Notes: generated by a model from the sequence alone, not told the origin. Numbered from the stretch's first letter, positions 16,368 through 25,000 are shown. The stretch is 64,000 nt of DNA from Gemmatimonas sp. (GCA_023910675.1 JAAVWC010000010.1:1-64000); one strand, 5' to 3'. Program-made: numbers and translations.

Positions 16368-17060
16368 ATGGCTTGTTCTACCGAAGGGGCTGTGATTCCG
16401 CGCTACGCGGTGGCCACCGTGGGGCTCATGATGGCCAACGGCGCCGGTTCGTTTGGGCTTTTCCTGCTGTCGCGCGGTGCCCCGTGCTCCACGTCGCGTG
16501 AGGCGATGCGTCGCCTGCACGATCAGATCCACCTGCAGATCGTACAGCGCGTCGAGGCCGTGCTCGACCGCGATCAGTTCGACTCGCCCGACGCCTACAT
16601 CGCGAACGTACAGCAGCGCGCCGAGCGCGCGGCCAGTCTCGTGGTTCCGGCACTCGCCTCGTGCCGCGCCAACCGGATCAACGATTTCCGGCGCTGGCTG
16701 GATCGCCGCATCAACGACGCCATCGCCGGGGACCCGCTCGCCGCCCCGCCAGCGGCGGTGCCGGTGCCCATGCGGAACGAGTCGACCCTGCCGCTTCCGA
16801 CGTCTCCGCGGGACAGTGAAACGCGACTCTCCGCTGTACTTCGCGCGCTGCCGCGCAACGAGCGTCGTGTGTTGGAGGTTCGCGCCAGCGCGGGCGGCCG
16901 TTCCTGGACGCACGTTGCAGAGCGCGTGGGGCTTTCGGTCCATGCCGCGCGGCGGTTGCACGCCCGAGCACTGGCGCACGCGCGAGAACTCGCGCTGGAG
17001 CTGCTCTCCGGACGCCCCTTGACGCTGCCCCCGGCGGACGCCACCGATCAAGCGGCGTAA
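16368..17060 (+). CDS. Protein with sigma-region-4-like HTH C-terminus
   Basis: 230 residues from the ATG at 16368, which has AGGAG 6 bases upstream. The C-terminal part (about 150-215) reads RLSAVLRALPRNERRVLEVR, then GRSWTHVAERVGLSVHAARR and a final helix. This is the sigma-70 region 4 / LuxR-type helix-turn-helix pattern. The N-terminal 140 residues (IHLQIVQRVEAVLDRDQFDS and helices after it) do not show a sigma region 2. It may be a degenerate ECF-like sigma factor or a dedicated regulator. It lies 79 bases behind rmuC on the same strand and could be co-transcribed. Function otherwise unknown. Confidence 0.55.
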   Translation: MACSTEGAVIPRYAVATVGLMMANGAGSFGLFLLSRGAPCSTSREAMRRLHDQIHLQIVQRVEAVLDRDQFDSPDAYIANVQQRAERAASLVVPALASCRANRINDFRRWLDRRINDAIAGDPLAAPPAAVPVPMRNESTLPLPTSPRDSETRLSAVLRALPRNERRVLEVRASAGGRSWTHVAERVGLSVHAARRLHARALAHARELALELLSGRPLTLPPADATDQAA

Positions 17061-17073
17061 CCACGCGCGCCAG

Positions 17074-17559
17074 CTATCTCGGCGCGGCGAGCGCCGCTTC
17101 GCGGCAGACCAAGTCGAACACGTCGTCGTTCAGAACGGTCCAGCGGTATGGCAGCTGGAGGACCTGCGCGACGGCGCTCGCGAGAGATCGAGATCTCGAT
17201 ACACCAGCCTCGCACTGGATGACCAAGCGTCGACGTTGCCGGTTGCGGCGGACGAAACGGAGGACTGCGGTGGCGTCGGAGGGGGTCATCCCTCGCGCTG
17301 CCGCGACAGGAGCGGCAAGCGCACCGGTATCGTCGAACGCAAGAAAGAGAATGTCTACCCAACCGTCGGGAACTCGGGCGGCTCGTGCCCCGTGCGAGCG
17401 GATGCTGATGAGCACTTCGTCAGCCGCGGGGATGTAGCACTGGATTTTCTGCACGCTCATCACACGAAGCTGCAGGACACCGCTTTGGGGCTCGTGGCCG
17501 ACGCCCACATACCCATCGTGTCGGAGGCGCGCAGGGAGATCACGGGGAAGTAGGGGCAT
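17074..17559 (-). CDS. Cysteine-based protein phosphatase (DSP/PTP-like)
   Basis: 161 residues. The phosphate-binding loop is plain: IQCEAGVSRSRSLASAV, with Cys116 and Arg122 giving CX5R followed by Ser-Arg-Ser, as in dual-specificity and tyrosine phosphatases. FDD at about 75-77 could supply the general acid. The end (LNDDVFDLVCREA) matches the closing helix of small bacterial and phage DSP-like proteins. The start at 17559 has an AGGTGA site 6 bases upstream; a shorter form from the ATG at 17460 is possible. It sits convergent to the sigma-like gene and 11 bases behind the IS630-like HTH gene. Substrate unknown; a partner kinase is not seen in the island itself. Confidence 0.7.
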   Translation of the reverse strand: MPLLPRDLPARLRHDGYVGVGHEPQSGVLQLRVMSVQKIQCYIPAADEVLISIRSHGARAARVPDGWVDILFLAFDDTGALAAPVAAARGMTPSDATAVLRFVRRNRQRRRLVIQCEAGVSRSRSLASAVAQVLQLPYRWTVLNDDVFDLVCREAALAAPR

Positions 17560-17570
17560 CTACTCTCACC

Positions 17571-18401
17571 TCACGGGGCGTCAGTTCCAATCACGAACAG
17601 GGCGCCCGAATCGGGATCGTGGGCTACGCCGATGAGCGGGAGAAGCGAAAGAAGATCGTTCTTCGTTGCTCCCAGTTCGTTCATCGCCCGAGCCATGGTA
17701 CGCAATTGTTCGAGCACGGTGTCAACAGTGATGGGGACGAAGTGGCGTGGGGCGACCCCACTGCGAACCAGCTCTAGGATGCGGCGTTGCCGTACCACTG
17801 TGAGCCAATCGGGAATGGTCGTTGGAGGCACCGTTGTTCTACGGGTCGTAACCGACGCGCCAGTTGCATCCCCGAGCGGGCTCATAGGCATATCAGATCG
17901 AGAAGGAGCTGCCGACGTCACAGATGCGTCAGCGAGCGCCCGCCGACCACCCCATACGCCGCCCGGAGACGCAGATGACGCGAAGTCGCACCCGAGGCGC
18001 CAAAGCAGACGCCTCAGCGACGATTCCGCGTAGTGCACTCCCGTTCGAGAATAGAACCAAGAGGCTAGTGCCGCCGTGGTCCGCTCCTCCGGCGGCTGCG
18101 CAAGAAGATGGCGGTGCAGGTCGCGCACCACGTCATCGTGTTGGCCGGCCCAGCGCGGTGGGCGCCCTGCCCGGCGTGGGGCCGGCGGCGCACCACCCGC
18201 CTTGTCCGCAGCACGTACCCACGCGTGCAGGGTCTGGCGAGTCACATTATGGTCCTTGGCGATCTTGTCGAGGGTGTCGAACCCTTCCCCCCGCGCCCTC
18301 TTCCTTTTCGATGTTCTGACGGCATCGACGGCTTCCTGACGAAGGCGCTGCTGACGCGCGATCTGCCGTGCCTTTTGGGTAGCTGTGAGGCGCCGTTCCA
18401 C
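17571..18401 (-). CDS. IS630-type DNA-binding domains without a DDE nuclease
   Basis: 276 residues from a GTG. A helix-turn-helix (about 43-62, LDKIAKDHNVTRQTLHAWVR) is followed by a winged-helix region (about 80-140, ending ASWFYSRTGVHYAESSLRRL LWRLGC) that closely follows the IS630/Tc1 transposase pattern f-x-G-v-x-Y-s-x-s-s-x-x-x-L-L-x-x-L-G. The DDE catalytic domain expected after it is absent. The rest is a Ser/Thr/Pro-rich linker and a short C-terminal helical part. No terminal inverted repeats were noticed. It may be a transposase DNA-binding half re-used as a regulator, paired with the phosphatase gene 11 bases downstream. Confidence 0.55.
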   Translation of the reverse strand: MERRLTATQKARQIARQQRLRQEAVDAVRTSKRKRARGEGFDTLDKIAKDHNVTRQTLHAWVRAADKAGGAPPAPRRAGRPPRWAGQHDDVVRDLHRHLLAQPPEERTTAALASWFYSRTGVHYAESSLRRLLWRLGCDFASSASPGGVWGGRRALADASVTSAAPSRSDMPMSPLGDATGASVTTRRTTVPPTTIPDWLTVVRQRRILELVRSGVAPRHFVPITVDTVLEQLRTMARAMNELGATKNDLLSLLPLIGVAHDPDSGALFVIGTDAP

Positions 18402-18509
18402 CCCCGAAAATGTAAAGGAATTTCGACCAGTCGAGAGGTCAGCCGAACGCCTTTCCCTCTGAAAAACGGCATGTCGGCGATAAAGCGGAGCATACGGTAG
18501 GCCTCTGTC

Positions 18510-19079
18510 ATGTCCGACAGCGCCACGCTCACTGAGAAATCACCGATCCGCCCCGATGCCCTCGGCGTCGACGCGCCCAGCACCTTGGAGGCGCTCGCGG
18601 CGAAGCTCGCGGCCCTCCATGCGTACAGCACGAGGTACGGGATCACGCGCCCGGCCGCCGACCTGCTCGGGGAGATCCTCGACGACGTGCGTCGCGTCCA
18701 GGCGACCGCGGAGGCGGAGTGGATCTCGCCCGGCCAAGCGAGCGACATCTCCGGCTACACCACGGAACGTCTACGCCAAATGTCTCAGGCCGGTCGGCTC
18801 CGGCGCAACGGGTCGCGGTTTCTCCGTGGGGAGATCCAGCGACTGCGTACGCAACGCCGCCGGACCGCGACGACGGCGGCGGCCACGTCAGTCGAGTCGC
18901 CCCCGCTCCCAGCGCCCAATGCTCGGTGGGAGGAGGCCCCACCTCCAGTACCTATGCGCGAACAGCAGGTCGAATCACACGACCGCATCGACGCGCTGAA
19001 CGCCCAAGGCGAAGCAGGCGTCCGCAACCCCCTTACCGGCCGTGCGCTCGGTATTAACCCCGACCGATTGAGGCAGTAA
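18510..19079 (+). CDS. Excisionase-like HTH protein
   Basis: 189 residues. The middle (about 71-112, WISPGQASDISGYTTERLRQ, then MSQAGRLRRNGSRFLRGEI) is a MerR/excisionase-type winged helix (HTH_17 class), the usual form of recombination directionality factors. The flanks are low-complexity Ala/Thr/Pro. It ends 2 bases before the integrase start, so the two are certainly one transcription unit. This is the standard xis-int order of integrated elements. It is divergent from the IS630-like gene with a 108-base gap that must hold both promoters. Confidence 0.65.
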   Translation: MSDSATLTEKSPIRPDALGVDAPSTLEALAAKLAALHAYSTRYGITRPAADLLGEILDDVRRVQATAEAEWISPGQASDISGYTTERLRQMSQAGRLRRNGSRFLRGEIQRLRTQRRRTATTAAATSVESPPLPAPNARWEEAPPPVPMREQQVESHDRIDALNAQGEAGVRNPLTGRALGINPDRLRQ

Positions 19080-19081
19080 GC

Positions 19082-20575
19082 ATGTCGAAGAACCAGCACG
19101 CAGGCGAACCGCTGTCGATGCGTATCACACATTCGACGCGCGCATCGAACGACGTCACTGCGGAGTGGCACTGGACCAAGCGCGGATGGAGCCGGTCGTT
19201 CCACAAGGACGGTCATCGCGTCGTGGTATTCCAGTCCAAGCCGGAAGGCACGTATTACGCGCGCGTTGGCCCTTCCGACGAGCAACGGCAGATCTCTTTG
19301 CAGACCACCAATCGTGAGGTGGCCGAGGCGTGCGCGTTGGACTATCTCAGGGCGCCCGCAGCGCCCATAGATCCGCCGACGGACGATGAGGTGTTCCGGT
19401 GGCGCATCGTCCCCACACCACTGCCAGAATCCTCGCCACCATCCATGACGCTGTTCCAACTCATGTGCTGGTACGTGGCATCAGACCGATTCCACAGTCA
19501 GAACAAGGCCGCGACGCAACGGAAGGTCATGAGTGCCCTGCAGATTCTCCTCATGGGGATCGGCCCGAACACCGACATCACTTTGCTGGACACCAACACG
19601 CTGGACGGATACATCCGGCAGCGGCGGCAAGGGGATATCGCCTACACCGACTTCTCGACTCTCTCCGACGGCACAGTGCGGCCGTACGCGCGCGTGACCG
19701 GGCCGGTCAAGACGCGCAGTATCGTGCTTGAGCTCACGCAGTTGCAGGCCATGATCCGCTGGGCCATCGAGACGCGGCCGCTCGACAAGCGTGGCTATCT
19801 CCTGGACGGGTGGCCACTGCGAGAGGATATGCTGCGCGGCCTCAAGAAGATCGAGAAGCGCGAGCGCGTGCCGCGTGCGCCCTTGCCGCGCGAGTCCATT
19901 CAGCGGCTGCTTGCCACGGCCCTGTCCCTCGCCGCGCAGGCACGCACCGAGAAGCACACGGAGACGGTCATCCGATGGACACGGTTGGCGCTCGCGCTGC
20001 TGATCGTAGACGTCACTGGCGAGCGTATCGGGGGAGTGCGGCAGGTGCGGCGCAGCGATGTGCGTTTCGTCCAGCGTGGCCTCGACCGCGAGCTCCGGCT
20101 GACCTATCGCGGCGACACCGTGAAGCCGGGCTCGACCCGGACGCTCACGTTTCCGCCGAAGGAGTCTCGTTTGGCGCAGGAACTGCTCAGCGAGCTTCCC
20201 GTGATCGGCGACGGGCTCCTGTTTCCCAATGCGAAGGGGATGCCGATGAGCACCGACGTCTTCATCGACGAACTGCATGCGTTGGCCGAAGCCGCCGAAG
20301 TCGAGCTCACCGCAGATAGCGTGTGGCACGGCGCGCGGGTGACGTGGGCGACCGAGCGGCGCCATCTCGACCACAAGGCCGTGATGGCGGCCGGGGGGTG
20401 GAGCGACTATGAAACGTTCTCCCGCTATGTGCGGCTGACGGACGACGACCTGCGCGTGGCCGTCGCCGCCGGTCGGAGCGAGGTCGCGCTGCCGGAGGTC
20501 GACGGCACGGTCGCCCCGGTGGCCGCCGACGTGAAGCCCCGCATCACCCGTCGTCCGGGTGGCCGTCGCGCGTAG
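19082..20575 (+). CDS. int: Tyrosine recombinase (site-specific integrase)
   Basis: 497 residues. The catalytic set is complete: Arg315 in TGERIGGVRQVRRSDV, H416-G-A-R419 in WHGARVTWATE, Trp440 in GGWSDYETFSRY and nucleophile Tyr449. An Arg/Lys-rich region around 375-395 (LTYRGDTVKPGSTRTLTFP) holds the likely beta-hairpin lysine. An N-terminal arm-binding-like region and a SAM-like core-binding domain (about 125-275) precede it. The stop lies 122 bases from the 3' end of tRNA-Gln, the classic position for an island integrase that recombines at a tRNA gene. Preceded by the Xis-like gene. Confidence 0.9.
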   Translation: MSKNQHAGEPLSMRITHSTRASNDVTAEWHWTKRGWSRSFHKDGHRVVVFQSKPEGTYYARVGPSDEQRQISLQTTNREVAEACALDYLRAPAAPIDPPTDDEVFRWRIVPTPLPESSPPSMTLFQLMCWYVASDRFHSQNKAATQRKVMSALQILLMGIGPNTDITLLDTNTLDGYIRQRRQGDIAYTDFSTLSDGTVRPYARVTGPVKTRSIVLELTQLQAMIRWAIETRPLDKRGYLLDGWPLREDMLRGLKKIEKRERVPRAPLPRESIQRLLATALSLAAQARTEKHTETVIRWTRLALALLIVDVTGERIGGVRQVRRSDVRFVQRGLDRELRLTYRGDTVKPGSTRTLTFPPKESRLAQELLSELPVIGDGLLFPNAKGMPMSTDVFIDELHALAEAAEVELTADSVWHGARVTWATERRHLDHKAVMAAGGWSDYETFSRYVRLTDDDLRVAVAAGRSEVALPEVDGTVAPVAADVKPRITRRPGGRRA

Positions 20576-20660
20576 GCAGAGTAGCCGATGCCAAGCGGGA
20601 ACCAGGAATCGTCTGACAAACACGAACTAGGAATGGCCCTATTTGCTCCGAAAACACAAA

Positions 20661-20690
20661 CGCCGCAGCCACTCGTAAGTGGTTGCGGCG
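20661..20690 (-). terminator. Intrinsic terminator behind tRNA-Gln
   Basis: CGCCGCAGCCACT (20661-20673), loop CGTA, AGTGGTTGCGGCG (20678-20690): a 13-bp stem with one G-T pair. On the minus strand it is followed by TTTGTGTTTT, a good T-tract, so it ends transcription of the tRNA. It may also stop the integrase transcript from the other side. Confidence 0.8.
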
Positions 20691-20697
20691 CTTGCAA

Positions 20698-20770
20698 TTG
20701 CCCCTCCTGGGGTCGAACCAGGAACCTTCTGATCCAGAGTCAGACGCTCTGCCAGTTGAGCTAAGGGGCA
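20698..20770 (-). tRNA. tRNA-Gln (anticodon CTG)
   Basis: The reverse strand folds as a tRNA. Acceptor TGCCCCT pairs with AGGGGCA, the anticodon loop is CTCTGGA (anticodon CUG, reads CAG), and the T arm contains GGTTCGACCCC. The discriminator is A and CCA is not encoded. The U1-A72 pair is typical of tRNA-Gln. The glutaminyl-tRNA synthetase gene lies less than 1 kb away. Confidence 0.95.
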
Positions 20771-20849
20771 GCTGGCTTCAACAGGGCAACACCCCGCTGA
20801 GCGGTCAAATATAGGGATCCTCGCGCGGGACGGTAGTGCCCCCCACCTG

Positions 20850-21419
20850 TCAGCCTTGCCCTAAGACGGCGGAAAAGAACTCCGGTAACTCCAGAACCCA
20901 TTGGCCCACCTGACCGGTCGGGCTCCAGATAAACCGATCGGACCAGATATGCGGGTGATCCGCCCCAGGAAGCCAGCACTCCAGCAGTTGCGCATCAAGA
21001 TCGACGATCCAGTACTCAACCATGTGCCGCTGATACAAGACCCGCTTGACGAGCCGGTCATGACGGGCCGTCGCTGGCGAGAGCACTTCAACGACAAGCA
21101 TCGGATCGACCGCTTCCGCGTCGCCAGCCAGACGGCCGTTAACCAGGGGGAGCACAAACAAATCCGGCTGCACCGACGTCCTTCCGTCGACATATACGTC
21201 GGCCGGTGACACTAGCACCTCGCCCAGCCCAGTTGGCTCGACAAAGTCGCTCAGCAGGCGGAGCAGACGAGCCACGGCGCGCTGATGCGACCGACGGGGC
21301 GCTGGACTCACGAGCAGCTCCCCGTCGACCACCTCATAGCGGCTTCCGGGGTCCTGCTCCTGCAAGGCGTGCACTTCTTCAACCGACCACAGTCGGGGCG
21401 ACAGCGCGGGCATACCCAT
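20850..21419 (-). CDS. Uma2-family (DUF820) endonuclease-like protein
   Basis: 189 residues from the ATG at 21419. The family pattern is clear: YEVVDGELLVSPAP (about 22-35), VLVSPADVYVDGRTSVQPDL (about 70-90) with the PD motif, LVVEVLSPATARHDRLVKR with E-x-L-S, and YQRHMVEYWIVDLDAQLLE. This gives the PD-(D/E)XK-like fold typical of Uma2 proteins. These occur as single or multiple copies in many bacteria with unknown substrate. An upstream in-frame start would add 32 residues that look unlike the family. It stands alone between tRNA-Gln and glnS. Confidence 0.9.
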   Translation of the reverse strand: MGMPALSPRLWSVEEVHALQEQDPGSRYEVVDGELLVSPAPRRSHQRAVARLLRLLSDFVEPTGLGEVLVSPADVYVDGRTSVQPDLFVLPLVNGRLAGDAEAVDPMLVVEVLSPATARHDRLVKRVLYQRHMVEYWIVDLDAQLLECWLPGADHPHIWSDRFIWSPTGQVGQWVLELPEFFSAVLGQG

Positions 21420-21531
21420 ATTCTGCTCGGCACTCGGCGTTTTTCGCAACTCGGCAGCGACATCCCACAACGTGCAACGGGGGCGACGATTCCTCGTCAC
21501 CCCCGTTACGCGCATGGTATCACGCGAACGC

Positions 21532-23238
21532 CTACCCCTTCTTCACTTCCTTCGCCCAGCTGTCCCGCAGCCCCACAATCCGGTTGAACACCAGCTTCTC
21601 CGGCGTGCTGCTCTCCGGCTCACTCATGAAATATCCCGTCCGCTCGAACTGATACCGCGACCCAATGGGATCGCTCGCCACGCTCGGCTCGATCTTGGCG
21701 TCGGGAATGACCACCAGCGACGCCGGGTTGAGCGCGCTCAGGAAGTCCTGCCCCTCGGGCACGTCGTCGGGATCGGGCTGCGAGAACAACCGGTCGTACA
21801 ACCGCACTTCACACGTGAGCGCCTGCGCCGCACTCACCCAGTGGATGGTGCCCTGCACCTTGCGGCCATCTGGCGCCTGACCGCTGCGCGTGTCCGGGTC
21901 GTACGTGCAACGCAGCTCGATCACCTCACCCGCGTCGTTCTTCACGACCTCGTTGCACGTGATGAGATAGCCGAAGCGCAACCGCACTTCGCGGCCCGGC
22001 GACAAGCGATAGAACTTCTTGGGGGCGTCTTCCATGAAGTCGTCGCGATCGACATACAGCTCGCGCGAGAACGGCATGGGGCGCGCCCCCGTCTTGGGCA
22101 CATCGTGCGGATAGCTCGGCGCATCGAGCATCTCCACCTTCCCTTCGGGATAGTTGGTGAGCACGACCTTGAGCGGGTTGAGCACACACAGCACACGCGG
22201 CACTTCCATGTTGAGATCGTTGCGCACCGCATGCTCGAACGTCGCGATCTCCACGCGGGCATCCTTGCGCGCCACACCAATGACCTCGGCAAACGCGCGA
22301 ATGGCCTCGGGGCGCACGCCACGACGACGCAGCCCCGCAATGGTGGGCATGCGGGGATCATCCCAGCCGTTCACGTGCCCATCGTTCACGAGGCGCAGCA
22401 GCTTGCGCTTGCTGAGCACCGTGTAATCGAGCTCGAGACGCGCAAACTCGATTTGCGTAGGCGGATTCACGAAACCCGCTTCGGCCACGAGCCAATCGTA
22501 AATCTCGCGCGCGTCTTTGAACTCGAGCGTGCACAGCGAACGCGTGATCCCCTCGATGGCGTCGCTCAATCCGTGCGCGAAGTCGTACAGCGGGTAGATG
22601 CACCACTCGTTGCCGCGACGGTAATGATGCGCGTGCCGAATGCGCAGCAACAACGGATCACGCATGATCATGTTGGGGTGCGCCATATCGATCTTCGCGC
22701 GCAATACCTTTGCCCCGTCGGGGAACTCACCGGCCTTCATGCGCCGCAGCAGATCGAGATTCTCGTCTGCACTGCGCTCGCGCCACGGGCTCGCGCTCCC
22801 GGCGCTCGTGACGGTGCCGCGATTCGTGCGGATCTGCTCTTCGTTCTGGTCGTCGACGTACGCCTTGCCCTTGAGCACCAGCGCTTCGGCGATGTCGTAC
22901 AGCTGCTCGAAGTAGTCGGACGCATAGTAGAGTCCGTCCCAGTTGAAGCCCAGCCACCGCACGTCGCGCTGAATCGCCTCCACGTACTTCACATCTTCCG
23001 TGGCGGGGTTGGTATCGTCGAAGCGCAGGTTGCAGGTGCCCCCGAACTCCTGCGCAATGCCGAAGTTGAGACAGATGGACTTCGCGTGCCCCATATGCAG
23101 AAAGCCGTTGGGCTCGGGGGGAAAGCGCGTCGCCGGCCCACGGCCGAACCGGCCGGTTGCCACATCGTCGGCGACCATCTCACGGATGAAGTCGCGACGC
23201 GGAGCCGCAGTATTTTCGGACATCGGGGAATCGGACAC
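21532..23238 (-). CDS. glnS: Glutaminyl-tRNA synthetase
   Basis: Class I synthetase that charges tRNA-Gln with glutamine in the cytoplasm. 568 residues (563 from the second ATG at 23223), the normal size. The HIGH-type motif is PPEPNGFLHMGHAKS (about 40-55); the KMSKS-type loop is VLSKRKL (about 271-277). FDDTNP and the C-terminal two-barrel anticodon-binding region (about 340-560) are present. Direct GlnRS use is patchy in bacteria (many use GatCAB instead), so its presence is a useful lineage hint. It lies close to tRNA-Gln on the same strand. Confidence 0.97.
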   Translation of the reverse strand: MSDSPMSENTAAPRRDFIREMVADDVATGRFGRGPATRFPPEPNGFLHMGHAKSICLNFGIAQEFGGTCNLRFDDTNPATEDVKYVEAIQRDVRWLGFNWDGLYYASDYFEQLYDIAEALVLKGKAYVDDQNEEQIRTNRGTVTSAGSASPWRERSADENLDLLRRMKAGEFPDGAKVLRAKIDMAHPNMIMRDPLLLRIRHAHHYRRGNEWCIYPLYDFAHGLSDAIEGITRSLCTLEFKDAREIYDWLVAEAGFVNPPTQIEFARLELDYTVLSKRKLLRLVNDGHVNGWDDPRMPTIAGLRRRGVRPEAIRAFAEVIGVARKDARVEIATFEHAVRNDLNMEVPRVLCVLNPLKVVLTNYPEGKVEMLDAPSYPHDVPKTGARPMPFSRELYVDRDDFMEDAPKKFYRLSPGREVRLRFGYLITCNEVVKNDAGEVIELRCTYDPDTRSGQAPDGRKVQGTIHWVSAAQALTCEVRLYDRLFSQPDPDDVPEGQDFLSALNPASLVVIPDAKIEPSVASDPIGSRYQFERTGYFMSEPESSTPEKLVFNRIVGLRDSWAKEVKKG

Positions 23239-23377
23239 GGGTGTACGGGTAAGGATGACCCGGCAATCTAATCCCCACCGGTATACATCGGTGTATCGCG
23301 GGGTATGCTCCGTGGCCGTCGCCTTCCGGCGACGGGTACGGGTGTTCCGTCCCGCCCTCTGTCCTCAACCTGCCAGC

Positions 23378-24679
23378 ATGCCCCGTCGCGCTGTTGTCGT
23401 CTGCCTGGCCGCCCTCTGCGCCGTGCCGCTTGCTGCGGGGTGCCGAGGTGCCGCGTTCGCGTACGGCCCCGACCTGCGGGCGGCGCAGGCGCACTTTGAC
23501 AATCTGGCCGCCGGCTTCGAAGCGCGCTTCACCAACGTCTCCCGTGCGCAAAAGGTGCAGTACGGGCGCATGCGCATTGGCCGCTACGCGCTTGCCCCCT
23601 CCAAGCTCGCCGACGACACGGCCATCTGGACCACCATGCGTAGCACGCGCACCGGTGCCGAACGGACGGCCGAGTGGCAGGCCGGACTCGTCAACAACCA
23701 GTTCCAGTTTGTCCCGAAACGCGACACGCCCATGCCGACCAAGCTGGGCGACCAGCGGCATGCCATTTCGGTCTCGCAGCGCGGCAACGACGACTGGTTC
23801 TGGCATACGGTGGTCGAGCACCACGTAGGCGCCATCCCGCCGACGCGACTCAACGACATTGCCAAGGCGCTTTTTCTGAGCGCCGAACGACCGGGCAGCG
23901 CCATGCGTGCCGACTATCGCGACGGGTTTCCCCGCACGACCACCGCCCTGGGGCGCCTGCTCAGCATGGACACCATCATCGCCGCGTCGCAGCTGGACGG
24001 ATCGACGCTGGTGAGCATGCAGATTCGCATCGATGCGCGAAACATTGCGGCGCAGTTTCCGGCGTACGCGAAGTACATCCAGAAGTACGTGGAGCCGGCC
24101 AAGTACCGTTATCGCCTCGCCGATCGCCTTGGCAACGACTGGTTCGATGCGCAGGCCGCCAACCGGGTGCTCACCCTGCGCTTTCGCACCAAAGGGGGCG
24201 CCCTGCAGCCGCTCACTGGTGCCGCACGGCCCATGCCCGATACCCTTGTCCTGAACGTCGACGCGCTCGCCAAGATCGGCTTCTTCTCGGTTGGCGTATC
24301 GAACATGGTGGGGGAGTTCGTACACGTCAGCACCCCCCGCGAACGCGCCTGGCAGATCCGCTTCACGCGCGAGCCCAAGTGGCACCTGCCCCTTATCGCG
24401 GAACGCCTCCTCAGCTCGGCCATCCGGCACCCCTTCGAGGGAACGGGAGTCTACTTCAAGCTGGGGTTCCGCACGGGCCCCACTGGCCAGACGATCAGCG
24501 AACGCGTCGTCGACGCGGCGGTCCGGGAAAGCGCCATCATGCGCTGGCTGGGCAATCTGGGCTTCACCGCCATGAGCGATTTTGCCGGGAACGTGGAGGA
24601 AGAGGAGAATCGCTTCCTGGTGGAGCTGTTCCGAGGCATGCGGGCCGACATGGAACGGCTCGTGGCGACCACCCGATAG
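23378..24679 (+). CDS. Lipoprotein of unknown function
   Basis: 433 residues. The signal peptide (VVVCLAALCAVPLAAGC) ends in a clear lipobox LAAG-C, so the protein is probably tethered to a membrane facing the periplasm. The mature part has no motif I recognise. It contains regular mixed alpha/beta segments such as SVSQRGNDDWFWHTVVEHHV and YIQKYVEPAKYRYRLADRLG. The ATG at 23378 is chosen because it directly precedes the signal peptide; longer frames overlap the divergent glnS. It is followed by a strong terminator, so it is probably a single-gene unit. Confidence 0.8.
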   Translation: MPRRAVVVCLAALCAVPLAAGCRGAAFAYGPDLRAAQAHFDNLAAGFEARFTNVSRAQKVQYGRMRIGRYALAPSKLADDTAIWTTMRSTRTGAERTAEWQAGLVNNQFQFVPKRDTPMPTKLGDQRHAISVSQRGNDDWFWHTVVEHHVGAIPPTRLNDIAKALFLSAERPGSAMRADYRDGFPRTTTALGRLLSMDTIIAASQLDGSTLVSMQIRIDARNIAAQFPAYAKYIQKYVEPAKYRYRLADRLGNDWFDAQAANRVLTLRFRTKGGALQPLTGAARPMPDTLVLNVDALAKIGFFSVGVSNMVGEFVHVSTPRERAWQIRFTREPKWHLPLIAERLLSSAIRHPFEGTGVYFKLGFRTGPTGQTISERVVDAAVRESAIMRWLGNLGFTAMSDFAGNVEEEENRFLVELFRGMRADMERLVATTR

Positions 24680-24704
24680 GCACGACGCGACGGCTGAAAG
24701 CACG

Positions 24705-24739
24705 GAAGCCCTGATAAGTCAGAGACTTACCAGGGCTTC
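24705..24739. terminator. Strong 16-bp terminator hairpin
   Basis: GAAGCCCTGATAAGTC (24705-24720), loop AGA, GACTTACCAGGGCTTC (24724-24739), with one G-T pair. It lies 26 bases behind the lipoprotein gene and ends rightward transcription. Read on the other strand it may also end the tRNA-Ala transcript. Confidence 0.8.
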
Positions 24740-24909
24740 TTAGACTGCCACGCGCACCGTCATTGGAACTCTCCGTCCTACCGAGCGGCGGCGGGCTTAC
24801 GTCGTTGTACACTGGACGATGCACCGGGTTCCCGCGTCACACCAGCGCCGGATCCGTCACGATCCGGTACCTGCCGGGCGACTGTTTTGCCACGTCAGGT
24901 GCTACCAAG

Positions 24910-24982
24910 TGGAGCTGAGGGGGCTCGAACCCCTGACCTCTGCAATGCGAATGCAGCGCTCTCCCAGCTGAGCTACAGCCCC
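24910..24982 (-). tRNA. tRNA-Ala (anticodon CGC)
   Basis: The reverse strand starts GGGGCTGTAGCTCAGCTGGG. Acceptor GGGGCTG pairs with CAGCTCC (one G-U), the anticodon loop is TTCGCAT (anticodon CGC, reads GCG) and the T arm is GGTTCGAGCCC. Discriminator A; CCA is not encoded. The D stem contains GCTC as expected. Confidence 0.95.
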
Positions 24983-25000
24983 AGTGACCCGGACAACAAA

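Larger units (their letters stand above)
11634..20697. mobile_element. Probable integrated island next to tRNA-Gln (left boundary open)
   Basis: Two recombinase genes, two excisionase-type HTH genes, an IS630-like remnant, RmuC, a phosphatase and a sigma-like protein lie together, ending at a Xis-Int pair that points at the 3' end of tRNA-Gln. Gene content contrasts with the housekeeping genes to the right. I saw no second copy of the tRNA 3' end to the left within the window, so the left end given is only the first clearly mobile gene. The restriction operon may belong to the same island. An apparent tRNA terminator lies on the island side of the tRNA, which complicates a simple 3'-end insertion. 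Confidence 0.55.

Noticed and set aside
1..20697. Second copy of the tRNA-Gln 3' end as left attachment site
   Set aside because: Not seen on reading the window; it may lie outside.
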